Shown piece after piece: positions 36,868-48,915 of a stretch of 62,000 bases of DNA (the stretch's first letter is position 1; each line of letters starts with the position of its first letter). A program made the translations under genes and the position numbers. The stretch is from Cryptomeria japonica (lineage: Eukaryota; Streptophyta; Pinopsida; Cupressales; Cupressaceae), in contig NC_081414.1 in NCBI RefSeq assembly GCF_030272615.1, positions 49,693,136-49,755,135 on the forward strand. Direction: 5' to 3'. The notes beneath the pieces were generated by a model, which saw only the letters and a list, made by a program, of their open reading frames with translations, was not told the origin of the DNA and searched no databases.

Positions 36868-39800
36868 TTATGACAACAATGCATAATATTTGTCAAAAAC
36901 CGATTTATAGTCTTGCAAAAATTGTTTCATGGATAGAGACCAGGACTCAAGTAAGGAGGTGGCCACTTCTTTTTCTGTTTGCATCTGGTATACCTGTTCC
37001 TCCATGGCATCAACTGTGCTTAACTCCTGTGTGACTGTCAAGGCATCCAGGCTCAAATAACACTTCTAAAGAATTTGCAGACATGGAAGTAAAACTAGTT
37101 GTAGGTCCTGCAAATCTTTAGATCATGTACTGATCTCTTGCTCTATTTTGGCTGACTGGATCTGGAACCGGTGAACGATTTGCCCATATGTTGCAAAGGA
37201 ATCATAAGGTGTCTTAAATGTGCCCAAGTAGGACTGTAAGTCCGTTTGTAGCTTTTTCTTCTTGGCTAGCACATCATCGCAGAACAGATGAGGTTGACAG
37301 ATTTTGCTTAGTAGCAAGTTTCCCTCATCCAAGGCATTCCTTATGTCCTTTTGGTCTTTCAACAGTTCAGTCCTAAGCTCATTCATCCTTTTCACCAGAG
37401 CAATTTTAAGAGCCTTTTGGTGCTCTTTTTTGACGTTTGCCTCAGCTGCTTCTTCTAGACTCTGCACCTGATCATCCACTACAGTACATAGTAGTTTGAG
37501 TTGTGCTAGTGATGATTCAGTGTCAGGAAGATTGGTACTAGGGATTAAACTAGTAAGGGTGTCTACAACTGCCTGAATTATGTCCTGTTCCTTTTTCCTG
37601 CGAATGATCTCAAGGCACTCTTGAGCAACCTTGATGCTTTGCATAAGCTTCAACTCACTTGCAGATTGGAGATCGATAGGATTGGAGATATCAGCTGGTT
37701 TGGCTTGACTCCCGGTTGCCTTCAGAGTCTCCATCTGAGTGCTCTCCATTGCTTTTGCTGCCTTGTCTACTTCTGCCTTCTTCCTTTTCTCTGCTTCTTT
37801 CTTTTGTTCCTTATCTTGCTCTTCTTCTTTTTCCTGTCTTCTTCTTTCCTCTTCTCCTCTTCTTTCTCTTTTTCTTCCTTCTTCTTCTTTTCTTCCTCTT
37901 CCATTTTTTTCTTCTCTTCCTCTTCCTTATTCTTCTTTTCTTGCTCTTCCTTCTTCTTCTTTTCTTCCTCTTCCTTCTTCTTCTTTTCTTCTTCTTTTCT
38001 TCCTCTTCCTTCTTCTTCTTTTCTTCCTCTTCTTTCTTCCTCTTCTTTCTTCCTCTTCTTTCTTCCTCTTTTCTTCCCTATCCTTTTCTTCTTTCTTCTT
38101 CCTTTCCTCTTCTTGCTTCTTCTCCTCTTCATCTTTTCATTTCTCCTTTTCCTCTTTTCTCTTTCTCTCATCTTCATCCCTCTTCTTCTTCTTCGCTTCC
38201 TGTTCTTGAGCTACTTCCTGTGTGTCCTTAGCTTTCTCACCACCCTGTTTGGCTTGTTGCCCCTGTTCTGTTCCCTCAAAAGGTATGTCCTGAGTGATAT
38301 CTTCTACATCTAGGGCATCAACATCAATAGTGTCATTGGTTCTTCAACCAGGTTTCCTTCCTCATCAAAAACTTCATCTAGTTTGGATACAGCCAGTTCT
38401 TTTTTCGCTTGGAGGTTGGCCATTTTTGCTTTGTTAGATTTGATAGCATAATCCATATGCTGATGAGTATCTTTTTCAACATCATCAATTCTCACCTCCA
38501 ACAACCAGAGTCTTCTTCTCCTTGTGAAGAAGAGACCTTTATTTTGATCGAGGACATCAAATAATTTTGAATTTGAGAGGTCGGGAAAGTACCGTGCAAA
38601 GACTTTCTCCCTAATCTCATGTTCTTTTTTAATGGCAATGCCCCATTTATTATCTAATGCTTTAAATAAAGAATTCGGTGTTTGAGATTTAATCTCTGAT
38701 GGTGACTGATCATTTTTACACAAATAAATGATGATTTCCTGTAATACTTCTTCCTTCTCCTCATCACTAAAATCATCACAATAATCTACTAAATCATGAA
38801 GTAATTTTCTCCTAATATTCTTAAATATCCTTTGAAAATGTGTCAAAGGTTTGTATGAGGAGATGTCAATATTTACCAGTGCGAATGCTGTCGATTCATT
38901 CTTCTTCATTTTCTTTGTCTGTCTAGCCTTCTTTGGCTTTTCATCAGACTCGGTCTCTTCAAAGTCCGGTTCATTTGTCTTCGTCTTCCTTTTTCTTTCA
39001 AAGACTTTTGCCGGTGTCTCCTCTAGTTTCTTATTTGCTGGTGACCGCTTGGTCACTCTTGGAGTTGTAGTGGTAGCTGGTGCCGATGCTGTAGGCACTG
39101 CTTTGGCTTTCTTTGCTGCCGGTTCTTTTCCTTTCTTAACCGATGGTTCTTCAGCCGGTGCAATCCTCTCCAAGTAGGTTCCGGTCCTTTTAGCCTTTGG
39201 ATCAAGAGGTGAGGCAATAAGGGTTGAGGCATACCCTTCCAGCATATCATACATAACTTCATAGCCCATTGCCTCCACTTCCTCCATTGTGGGCTCAACA
39301 GTCTCCATTAAGCATTTGTCCACCTGAATGGTGAAACAGATGTCATCTTCATATTTCTTAACTATATCACCTGATATCCTTACCCTTTGACTAATCTTTC
39401 TTCTGAACTCATCAAAATATTTGTTCAGTACTTTAGGGTAACCAGCTCCAATGGCTTGTATACTTTCCTTGATCTGCTTGGTTACTGGTTGGTCAGGAGA
39501 TCACTGGACATCTCCTACTCCAGGAAAGTAGCCTTGGAAATAGAAGAACAACCCTATCAGTAGTTGTCCAAACTTAAACCTTAGTGCATTGTCCTGTTTG
39601 ATCACCTTTAGATTCAACAGGAGTTGCCTCTGCATACCGATGCATAAGTCAAAAGATGCATCCTCCTTAATCATCTAGTAAGCGACATTTACCACTGCAG
39701 CAGATACAAAATTAATCCTGCTGGCTGAAAATGTTTTGTAGCCTATCACCATGCAGGCGTATTTCACCAGATCATCCTTGATAGGATTAACTGTCATACC

Positions 39801-40271
39801 TCGTGAGTCACTTGTTGAACCGGTGAGCTTGGCCATTTCGGTTTTGCTTACCATTCTAAGGGCCGACACTTCCCCTGTGTTGCAAAAACCGGTGACTACA
39901 TGAATTTCTTGAGGCGTGATATCATGCGTTCTCTCCAGGTACATCTTGTCACCATGGACTCTTCTCAAAATGATTTTGATGTGATCCTCCGTAAAATCTT
40001 CTAGAAAGTATACTGCATTATGGAGTTTCTTCTTCTCTAAGATACTAAACTCCGGTTTGATCTTTTTGTCCTTGCCACAAAATAAACCTAACTGGGTGTG
40101 AATAGCTAAAGACCCTAGGTCTTCTATTTTGCAATCAATAGAATCAGAAATTCCTTCTTCAACTATGACTCCAGCCGGAACTTGTGATAAGGCATTATAT
40201 TTGGACTTCCTCTGAATAAAACCTTCTGACTCAATGGATGTATTGGAACTGGTATGAGATGTGGAAGCCAT
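36868..40271 (-). pseudogene. Long cargo ORF of copia D (coiled-coil protein, unknown function)
   Basis: The frame starts MASTSHTSSNTSIESEGFIQ at 40271. An N-terminal globular-looking part (LERTHDITPQEIHVVTGFCN, DLVKYACMVIGYKTFSASRI) runs to a stop at 39675. It continues in the same frame after two stops, through a basic Lys/Pro/Thr-rich linker (39200-38950), then HFQRIFKNIRRKLLHDLVDY and coiled coil to 38310. A very Lys/Glu/Arg-rich stretch follows (38180-37770). Then come a clean coiled-coil frame 37749-37123 and a last one 37056-36868. Taken together this would be a protein of about 1100 residues. The N-terminal part resembles, loosely, ORFs found in other plant non-autonomous elements. 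It is in the sense orientation, between gag and the 3' LTR, in place of pol. Confidence 0.55.
37767..38180 (-). repeat. Low-complexity GAA/GAG tract coding Lys/Glu
   Basis: Imperfect repeats of AAGAAGAAGGAAGAGGAAGA on the minus strand code KKKEEEEEKK-type text. The plus-strand Phe/Ser/Leu-rich open frames over the same bases are shadows. Confidence 0.8.
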
Positions 40272-40718
40272 TGTTGAGTATTTTCAAGAACACAAAAAAT
40301 ACCTTTACAACGTGAATTTAGGGCTTCCTGATTCTGCTTCACTCCACTCTCCGTCAGTTGCTAAATCATTGCTTTATGTTCTTCACGACCACTTGCAAAC
40401 TGGATTTGAATCTCCTTCAAGTTTTATCAATTTCTTGAAATCTTCGCTCAAATCGCCTTTTCTTTGCTCTGCACTTGAAAAAATTTCCTTCGCTCAAAAA
40501 CAAATAGTGAGAAATGATTTGAAATATGCTTTTATACATGTCTCTCACCTACCGCCATTAATGCTCCTCTATTAGGGCGATAACCCTAATTTGCCTCCTT
40601 TACCATTTCCGGTCTTCTGCCAAGCGACAGGTATTACGTACTGGTTAAGGTCTTTTACCGGTGTAATTGGGGGTTCACAATCATTTCGCCATTAGCTCCC
40701 CCTAAGCCTCTTTGAAGC
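40272..40718 (-). other. Spacer between copia D gag and cargo ORF
   Basis: No gene is recognised. It would contain any internal promoter or splice acceptor for the cargo ORF, but none is evident. Confidence 0.35.
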
Positions 40719-42030
40719 TTAGTTTACCAGTTCCGATATTTCCACACTAGGTGCAGAAACTGGTTCCTCTTCCAACATCGTTGGTTTCTTCCTCCAGGTT
40801 TTGTTCATGTTCGCTTGAACTTTTTCAACATCAACTTCTCCTTTCTGAGTGACCGGTATATCATCAGATATATTCTTTCTGCTTCTGCATAATCTTGCAA
40901 TGTGACTCGGTTTGTTGCAGTGATAGCAAACCAATCTAGGTGCTCTCCAAGGTCCATTATTCATATTTCCATTCTTCCTTCTACGTGTAGCTGCAGTGTG
41001 TCCATGTCCATGAAAAATCCAACAATTTGCTCTCCATTCGGTTGCCGGTTGATAACCATTGTTACTTGACTAATAATTGTAGGCATTGAACTAGTTAGGG
41101 TTCCGGTTTACAAAAGATTCCGGACCAGCTCCTTGGATCATCTGAGGATATCTTCCGGTGTTGTTCATGACAGACCAGCATTCAGATGCTCTATGCCCAA
41201 ACTTGTTGCATGCATAATAATGACCATTGAACTTATTGGATCTAGGTACATTGTTGATAAAATATGGAAAATTATTGTAGGCTTTGCTCCTACATACATT
41301 GGCAGTGTGTCCTTCTCTAAGATAGTTAAAGCAAATAGGTTTGAATTTTTGCTTACCTTTTCCTTTGAGTGTCGGTTGCTTCTTTGATGCTTCAGCGTTT
41401 GTTCCTGAGGATTCTCCTTCCTCATGTCCAGAGAAACCAAGACCATTGGTATTCTTTACCGGTGTAGATGACTCAAGATTTTGCTCTAGCTTGATAGTAC
41501 TTTTGCTCAACTTAGCAAGTATTTCCTTTGACTCAGAGAGTTCTTTGGAAATAGTAGTATTTGTCTCCATTAGACTTTCATTTTCAGAGATGGCTATGTT
41601 CAGTTCACCTTGCATGTCTTCCTTTTCCATCCCGCTCTCATGAAGGCTAGCAGTCAGTGCACTAATCTCTTGTTTCAACTTGGAGATCTCATGATCTCTA
41701 TCCTTTACCCGATCTTCAACTTTCCTACGGTTTTCAAGCTCTTGACTAAACTGGATAGTCAATCCTTCCAACTCCTTTCTCAGATTGGAGTTTGAATCGT
41801 TCAGCTTATTCACTTCTACAATCATGGCTTCCATATTAGCTTCATCTTTAGAACTACTTTCAGATAGCTCCATCAACTTTTTCTGCATGTTCTCTCCTTT
41901 TTGCTTGAGATGCCTTGTATTTGACCATAAGATCATCATAGGCTTGCTCAGACTTAGTGAGCCATTGAGTAAGTTCCCTCAAAGTGTATTCCCCCATATC
42001 TCTTTCCAAGTGGTTAAACTTATAGAAAGG
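40719..42030 (-). pseudogene. Copia D gag remnant (coiled coil and three zinc knuckles)
   Basis: Right after the PBS the minus strand reads ERDMGEYTLRELTQWLTKSE and, after a frameshift near 41940, a long coiled coil (41900-41480). Knuckles follow: CFNYLREGHTANVC (near 41320), ACNKFGHRASEC (near 41205) and, after a stop, CYHCNKPSHIARLC (near 40920). The third knuckle's frame (40964-40719) is broken from the others. The capsid-type N-terminal domain seen in copia A and C (NRENYRIW) is missing, so a deletion probably joined the leader to the coiled coil. Confidence 0.7.
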
Positions 42031-42032
42031 TA

Positions 42033-42045
42033 GGCTCTGATACCA
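42033..42045 (-). other. Copia D primer binding site
   Basis: The minus strand reads TGGTATCAGAGCC two bases inside the 5' LTR, complementary to the initiator methionine tRNA end. Confidence 0.85.
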
Positions 42046-42047
42046 AT

Positions 42048-43204
42048 TGATGAATACTAAGAGGGGGGGTGAATTAGTATTCCAAAAATCTCTGTACTTA
42101 AACACTTACACAGTCTGAATATAAACTGGTAAAACAATCTAATAGACAGACTGGTTATCACACATGCAAACCAAAATGTGAATAAAGCATTCACCCACAA
42201 AAGCAATACAACCATAATACAAGATATTTGATGTGGAAACCCAACTGGGAAAAACCACGGTGAGATGGAACTCACAAGTCACTATCTGCAGAATAGAAAC
42301 CAGACCGGTTAAGGTCAGACCGGTTAAGGTCTTACAATTTTCTTCACCAGAATAGATCCTGTTAGGAATCTCAATCTCTGTTAGGAGATAAGTCCGATTA
42401 AAGACTACCTTGTTAGAGGATTTTAGATTCATAGAAGTGAACCACCTTGTTAGAGGATTTTACAAAGGCTTTGAGGCCTACCCGGTTAAGGGCTACAAAC
42501 TTGTCAAAGATGTGAGTAATCAACAAGTGTTTGATCTATCTTATAGCACAGACTACTTGGTTAGATCCAGTATAGCTCACTGCTAATGCATTCCAGCAAT
42601 ACTTCAGTCTTCTCTTTCTCTTTCTGTTTACACCTCGATCTTCTCAGATAAGATCGCTCTTACAACAACTCAACTACCACCTTAAACCCTAGCCACAACA
42701 TAAACCTTTTCAGCAACAGTTACAACAACTCAAAACCCTAGACATGATGTCCTTTTACAGGAATATGATTTCATGTCGGTCCAATAGGATTACATTACAA
42801 TTTCCTAGGTTCAATGAATCTAGACATACTTAGTAACATGACACAAAAAGCACCGTCAGTGTGTCGGCACTGTCAATCAATCGATGGGTTTGGTAACTCA
42901 TCACAGAGTATTACCGATTCATACAAAATACCAGTTGCCGATTTGGAAAAAATGAAGACCGATAAGAATGTGTTATGCCACTTTGCTCCCTTGTACCAGT
43001 TGAGATCTACAAACCGCTTGGGGTCGTTATGCCGCTTCAGACTGGGAAACACATTTTGCAAAATCATTAGTCTAAAGACTAGAATACAACATACCGGTTG
43101 GAAAAAATACTGGTTGAGCTCTAGCTCATACATATAAAGGGGATCTTAATACAAGTGTGTGTCCATTAATGACAATCACAACATAAACATAAAAAATGCC
43201 AACA
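42048..43204 (-). repeat. Copia D 5' LTR (right copy)
   Basis: 1157 bases, partner of 35330-36499. It has an extra repeat of CCGGTTAAGGTCAGA near 42305 and lacks about 20 bases near 42890. Confidence 0.9.
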
Positions 43205-44440
43205 TGAACTGGTAACCGGTAAACCCTACCTGTTGTTTTGATAAACCCTAACCGATTAAGTTTGGTGAATTGGTTATATTGGTTTACAATTTTATGATGA
43301 GCGGTAATGATTATGACATTTATGATTATTGTATGAAGACAATTTCAAGTGATTTTGGCACATTGGTGTAACAGTTTTTGTCTAGGGAATGAGCAAGTAT
43401 ACTGCATATAATGAAAAGCGTGTGATGAGTTACTGAGATCAATGAAGCGGTGATCAAGGAGTGGTTGAGGTTTTCTTGATTGATGTGTAGAGATTTCCAT
43501 GTAATCTAAGGGTCATACTTGAACCGACTTATTTGTAATCTCTATGATAATTATATTTTTGTTGTGTTACTGACCTAATTGATTTGTTTATAAGGTCGAT
43601 CAGTTGTTTAGTTTCAGCGTTGGCAAAGATTAGTTGAGTGTGTGGTTGCCAAACTGGATGATGTATCTATAGTTTGAGTAAAGGAAGATAGGAGCATGAA
43701 AAGGATCTAATCAAGCAAGTGTAGTGCTATTCAAACAGATCAGCAAACTCTTGTTGTTTTCTAACAATTACAATAGAATTGAAATCCCCTAACCGGGTAA
43801 GCTCTAACAAGTTTGGTGTGGTTCAAATCCTCTAGCAAGGTAATCCATTAGCTTGGATTTTCAAATCCTCTACCGAGGTTACTCCTTATAGGGTATTGCT
43901 TCTAACAAGGCATTGTACTCAATCCCTTAACCAGGTGGTTAGTAACATGATCTGTTCTTAATAGGACTTTTGCAAATCTTTAACAAACTAGGTTCCTAAT
44001 AGGGTGAACTTCAGAAGAGTTTAGATAGTTATCTTGTGAGTCTCATCTCACCGTGGTTTTTCCCATTTGGGTTTCCACGCCAAAAAATATTGTGTCAAGT
44101 GGTGAATGTTTTTGTGGTTATGTTCTTATGGTTGATTTGCTTAACTACTTAATACACTTTGATAAGTCATGATAACTAGAAGCATTGAGAAATTAAGTTT
44201 TACTGACATATGAAAAAACATTTGGATGTTTATGAGTTTGAAGTTGTTTATTGATAATTTGTTGTAATAGTCAACCAGTTTATCTTATGAGTTTTTATCT
44301 TGACAGTGATATTGCATTGATAGTTTACTTTGAGAGACTGATTTTGAGATTGGTGAAGTTAGTATCAATTTTTCTATCTACTGATTCACTCCCCCCTTCT
44401 CAATAGTTGACCGAATACTTATTCTTTCATCATACCATCA
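43205..44440 (+). repeat. Copia C 5' LTR, second part
   Basis: It resumes with GGTAACCGGTAAACCCTACC after the duplication and ends CCATCA. It matches 49109-50300. Confidence 0.88.
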
Positions 44441-44442
44441 AT

Positions 44443-44454
44443 TGGTATCAGAGC
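44443..44454 (+). other. Copia C primer binding site
   Basis: TGGTATCAGAGC lies two bases after the LTR end and is intact. Confidence 0.88.
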
Positions 44455-44510
44455 ATCTCAGGTCCTCTAAGGTCTAAGCCTAACAACTTGAGGTAAAGAT
44501 CTTGCAGATC

Positions 44511-47500
44511 ATGATGAAGAAGGAAGATCTGAAGTTTAATAGAGAAAACTATAGGATATGGAGTGACATAATGAAAATTTATATCAAGAGTTTGGGAAGC
44601 CAGTACTGGGGCCATGTTAATACTCAATATGTTGCACCTAATAGGATTTTGACTGATGATCAGAAGAAAGAGCAAAAAGAAAACCATCAAGCATTAGAGG
44701 CATTATCAGTTCTGCCTGATGCAGAATATGTAGATGTTCATGGTCTAGAGACTGGATATGTGGTATGGGAAAAACTTGAAGAGATTTATAGTGGTGATGA
44801 AGATGTTAAGATTGCTAAAGAAGAGAGTCTAAGAGGAAAGTTTGATGACATGCAGATAGTTGAAGGTGAGAATATCCAGAAGTATGGTCAAAGGATAAAA
44901 GAGATAGTCGGTGAAATTAAGAGTGCAGGAGGTAAAGTGGAAGATGCCACAGTGATCAGTAAGGTACTGAGAACCCTACTACCGGTCTATGTTATCCGAG
45001 TTGCAGCCATTTAGGAGCTAAAGTCTATTGACAAAACTAAGGTAACCCTTGACTCCATCATTGGCAAGCTTACTGCTTTTGAATTAAATGGTTATGCTGG
45101 TAGTGTACAAAAATTTGAGTCTATATTTAGAAATTTTATTTCTAACCCATCTATGAGGAAAAGTAGAGATGCCAGTCACAATTATGAATCCAGATCTAGT
45201 AGAGAAATTGATGATGAAGAAATTTTAGTTGAGCTTGAAGCATTGTTGGCCAAGCGCTTGCCTAGAGGCACTGGAAAATTTAGAGGTAAATTACCTTTGA
45301 AATGTTTTGCATGCAACAAGATTGGACACATAGCTGCTAACTGTCCTAATGGTGATAATGAGGACAAATGAGAGAGATTCAAGAAGTATAAGGGTAAAGG
45401 CAAAATAGATTGTCTTATTGTTGTTGATGGTGGTATCACCGATGAAGAATCTGATGGTGATGCTAATGAAGATATTGTGTTTGTAGCCATTAAAGAAGAG
45501 ATATCAAACTAGAAGGCATTAGTATCTAGGATGGATAACTCTGATGATTGGATCATTGATAGTGGTTGTTCACATCACATGACCGGTGATTGAAACAAAT
45601 TTCTTTCTTTGAAGGAGTTTGATGGCGGAGTTGTAAGATTTGGAAATGACTCACCCTACATGGTTAAAGGTAAGGGAACTATTTCTCTTAATGGAAAGAA
45701 CAGTGCAGATGATGTCTACTGGGTGGAAGGTTTAAAGCACAATCTTTTGAGTGTAGCACAAGTCAATGACAGAGGATACCCATTGGAGTTTAAAAATGGT
45801 ATGTGCAAAATCTATGACAACAAAGGTGAACTGATTGCAACTAGGAAGAAAACTAAAGGTAACCTGTTTCACCTTAATCCTAAAGTCAACAACTGTTTAA
45901 TTGCAAAAATAGATGATAGTTGGCTTTGGCTTGGGAGATTTTATCATATAAAATTTGATAGCATTGTTAAAGTGAGTAAGTCCAAGACAGTGAGAGGTTT
46001 GCCTCAGTTGGACAAACCGTTAATGCTCTATGTAAGGAATGTCAGTCAGGAAAGATGACATCCTCAACTTTCAAGAGCAAATCTTTTCCAGCAGAACATT
46101 TGTTAGATTTGGTTCATACAAATCTTTGTGGACTAATAAGGATAAAAAGTATTCAAGGTGATAAATATTTTATGATCTTCACTTATGATTGCTCAAGGAT
46201 GATGTGGGTCACATTCTTGAAGGATAAGACTGAAGCATTTAGTAAGTTCAAGGCATTCAGGGCCTTAGCTGAGGAGGACAACGGTAAGAAGATAAAGTGT
46301 TTGAGGACATATCAAGGCGGTGAATTTACTTCTAGGAATTCACTAGGTATTGTGAAGAAAATGGTATCAAACGACAACTTTTTGCATCGAGGACACCGCA
46401 ACAGAATGGTATCATAGAAAGAAACAACCGGTCAGTTGTTGAAGATGCTAGGATGATGTTGATACAAGGAGGTGTAGCGAAATTTTTTCGGAGAGAAGCT
46501 GTCAGCACAACTGTCTACACTATGAATCAGATTTTGGTAAAAAGAGGTAAGGACAAGACTCCTTATGAATACTGGTATGGAAGATCACCTGATGTTAGTT
46601 ATTTCAAGATATTTGGTAGAAAATGTTTTATTAAGAGAGGTGATTATGTTAGCAAATTTGAGGCTAAAAGTGATGAAGTTATATTTCTTGGTTATTCCAC
46701 CAAGAGTAAGGCCTACAAGTATTTTAAAAACCAGACACAAAGAATTATTGAGAGTGTTGATGTTCGAGTGGATGAATATCCTAAAGTCTCAGAGGAGACA
46801 AGTTTGGAGAAAAAGGATGAAGATCCTTGCATTTTGTTTTTTGAACTAGAAATTGTGAAATCTGAAACCGGTAAAGCAAATAGTGATGTACCAGTTCAAT
46901 CAAAACAAATAAATTTAGAAGAAGATGATGATAATGAAGAAGCTGAACCTGAAGATAATGATCATGTTATTCCAAGATATGTGAAACTCAATCGCAATCC
47001 TGAATAGATTATTGGGGATAAGGATGATGGAGTACTAACCAGAAGAAGAATCAGAGAGAATTCCTACATGATCTCCACTATTTAACCAAGAATTGCTAAG
47101 GAAGCATTTGGTGATGATCATTGGTTTAAAACTATGGAGGAGGAATTAGATCAAATTGAGAAAAACACATGGACCCTAGTACCCCGACCAGTAAATAAAA
47201 ATGTAATAGGTACTAAGTGGGTATTCAGGAACAAGTTGAATGAAGATGGTGTTGTAGTTCGCAACAAAGCTAGGTTGGTTTGCAAATATTATACACAAGA
47301 GGAAGGCAAAGACTATGGTGAGAATTTTGCACCAGTGGTAAGACTGGAAGGTGTCCGAACTTTACTTGCATTTGCAACACATAAGAAACTCAAGGTATAC
47401 CAAATGGATGCTTAGTCAACATTGAGTAGCCAGATGGTTATGCTTTGACTGATGAGAAATACATGGTATGCAGATTGCATAAGGCTTTATATGGATTAAA

Positions 47501-48581
47501 GCAGGCACTAAGAGAATGGTATGAAAGGCTTCCTATACATCTAATGAAGATAGGCTTTTTGAGAACCAGTGAAGATAGCAACACATATCTCAAATTTGAA
47601 GGAGATAAAATACCAGTCAGTGAAGTATTTGTAGATGATATCATATTTGGAGGTAATGATGACATGAGCAATGATTTTGCAGATGAAATGAAAATTGAGT
47701 TTGAAATGTCTATGGTGGGAGAAATAAAAAATTTCATAGGCTTGCAAAAACAACAAATGAAGAATGGTATTTTCATCACACAGTCTAAGTATGTGAAAGA
47801 GATCTTGAAGACATTTGGCATGAGTGACTGTAAACCAGTTGGGACACTAATGGTTACAGGTTATAAGTTTCTAAGGAAGATGAATCCAGGTCTATTGATG
47901 AGAGGGAATACAGGTCAATGATTGGAAAATTGCACTACGTTGTTCACAACAGACCGGATATAGCTCATGCAGTTGGCATAGTTTCTAGATTCCAGAAGAA
48001 TCCTAAGGAAACACATCTGATAGCAACCAAGAGGATCTTTAGATACTTGAAAGGTACTGTTGACTATGGATTATGGTATCCATATGGATGAAACTTTGAC
48101 TTGAAGGTGTACACAGATGTAGATTGGGAAAGAAATGTTGATGACCGAAAAAGCACAACCGGTGGAGCATTTTTTCTTGGAGGAAGAATTGTTTCATGGA
48201 GTAGTAAGAAGCAGAGTTGTACTTCACAATCTACTACTGAAGCTGAGTATGTTGTAGATTACATGAATTTTACTCAAGCTATCTGGATGAGGCACATTTT
48301 GGAAGGTTTTAAGATGAAGATTTCAAAACCTATACAAATTTTATGTGATAATACAAGTGCCATAAATATTTCCAAGAACCCTATTTTGCATGCACAAACC
48401 AAGCATATTGAATTGAATTATCATTTCTTAAGGGAAAAAGTGTAGAGTAAAGATGTGATCTTGGAGCATGTTTTTTACCAAGGAGCAGCTTGCAGATATC
48501 TTTACTAAACCTTTGCCTAAGACTACTTTTGAGTATCTTAGAAGTCAGCTAGGGGTTGTACCCCTTCATGAGGTCAGTTGA
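44511..48581 (+). pseudogene. Copia C gag-pol polyprotein, broken
   Basis: Gag starts MMKKEDLKFNRENYRIWSDI. The zinc knuckle CFACNKIGHIAANC is near 45310, and the protease motif DWIIDSGCSHHMTGD near 45545. Integrase segments are WLWLGRFYHIKFD (45925; the usual His of HRR is changed), FTYDCSRMMWV and PQQNGIIERNNRS (46400). RT runs from GTKWVFRNKLNEDG (47210) through YGLKQALREWYERL to SEVFVDDIIFGGND (47620). RNase H has YTDVDWERNVDDRKS, SQSTTEAEY and LCDNTSAINISKN, ending VVPLHEVS at the TGA of 48581. Stops include 45013, 45369, 45511 and 47005, with frameshifts near 46040, 46400 and 47880. About 11 codons between YQMDA and the PDGYAL region are deleted near 47415. Confidence 0.88.
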
Positions 48582-48915
48582 GCATGATGTACATTACATC
48601 AATCCCGGAGCTACTTGCAGAATTTTACAGAAGGATTGGTGTAGAAGTGGAAGTTATTCCATAGGGGGAGCATCAAGTTGTAGGTTGTTGATGCTGCAAA
48701 GTGAAATTTGACATTACATGTTTTACTTTCAATTTGGCATTGCTGTCAAAGGGGGAGAAGAACTACGTGATTATGGGGAGAAGAACCAGCGACAAGATGA
48801 AGGCATGGAGAGCATGGTGAATACTTGGTAATGTAAACCCAGATTCCTATTAACAATCACAATAGCAATCAATGGTATTGATATTTCTATTGTCATCAAT
48901 ACCAAAGGGGTAGAT
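48582..48915 (+). other. Copia C 3' untranslated region with polypurine tracts
   Basis: Several AAAGGGGGAG-like purine stretches occur near 48665, 48748 and 48775. The one directly before the LTR is AAAGGGGTAGATT (48904-48915), the functional-position PPT, with one G to T change. Confidence 0.7.

Larger units (their letters stand above)
35330..43204 (-). mobile_element. Non-autonomous Ty1/copia element D, inserted in the copia C LTR
   Basis: LTRs 35330-36499 and 42048-43204 share ends TGATGAATAC...GCCAACA. Flanks are TGAAT (35325-35329) and TGAAC (43205-43209), a duplication with one difference. The PBS (42033-42045) and PPT (36500-36513) fit minus orientation. Internal DNA (36500-42047) contains zinc-knuckle gag remnants and a long extra ORF, but no protease, integrase or reverse transcriptase. 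It would need pol from another element, plausibly the A/C family, whose PBS and one LTR block it shares. Confidence 0.9.

Noticed and set aside
37621-38313. Plus-strand Phe/Ser/Leu-rich open frames that look like membrane proteins
   Set aside because: They are shadows of the minus-strand Lys/Glu-coding tract of the copia D cargo ORF.
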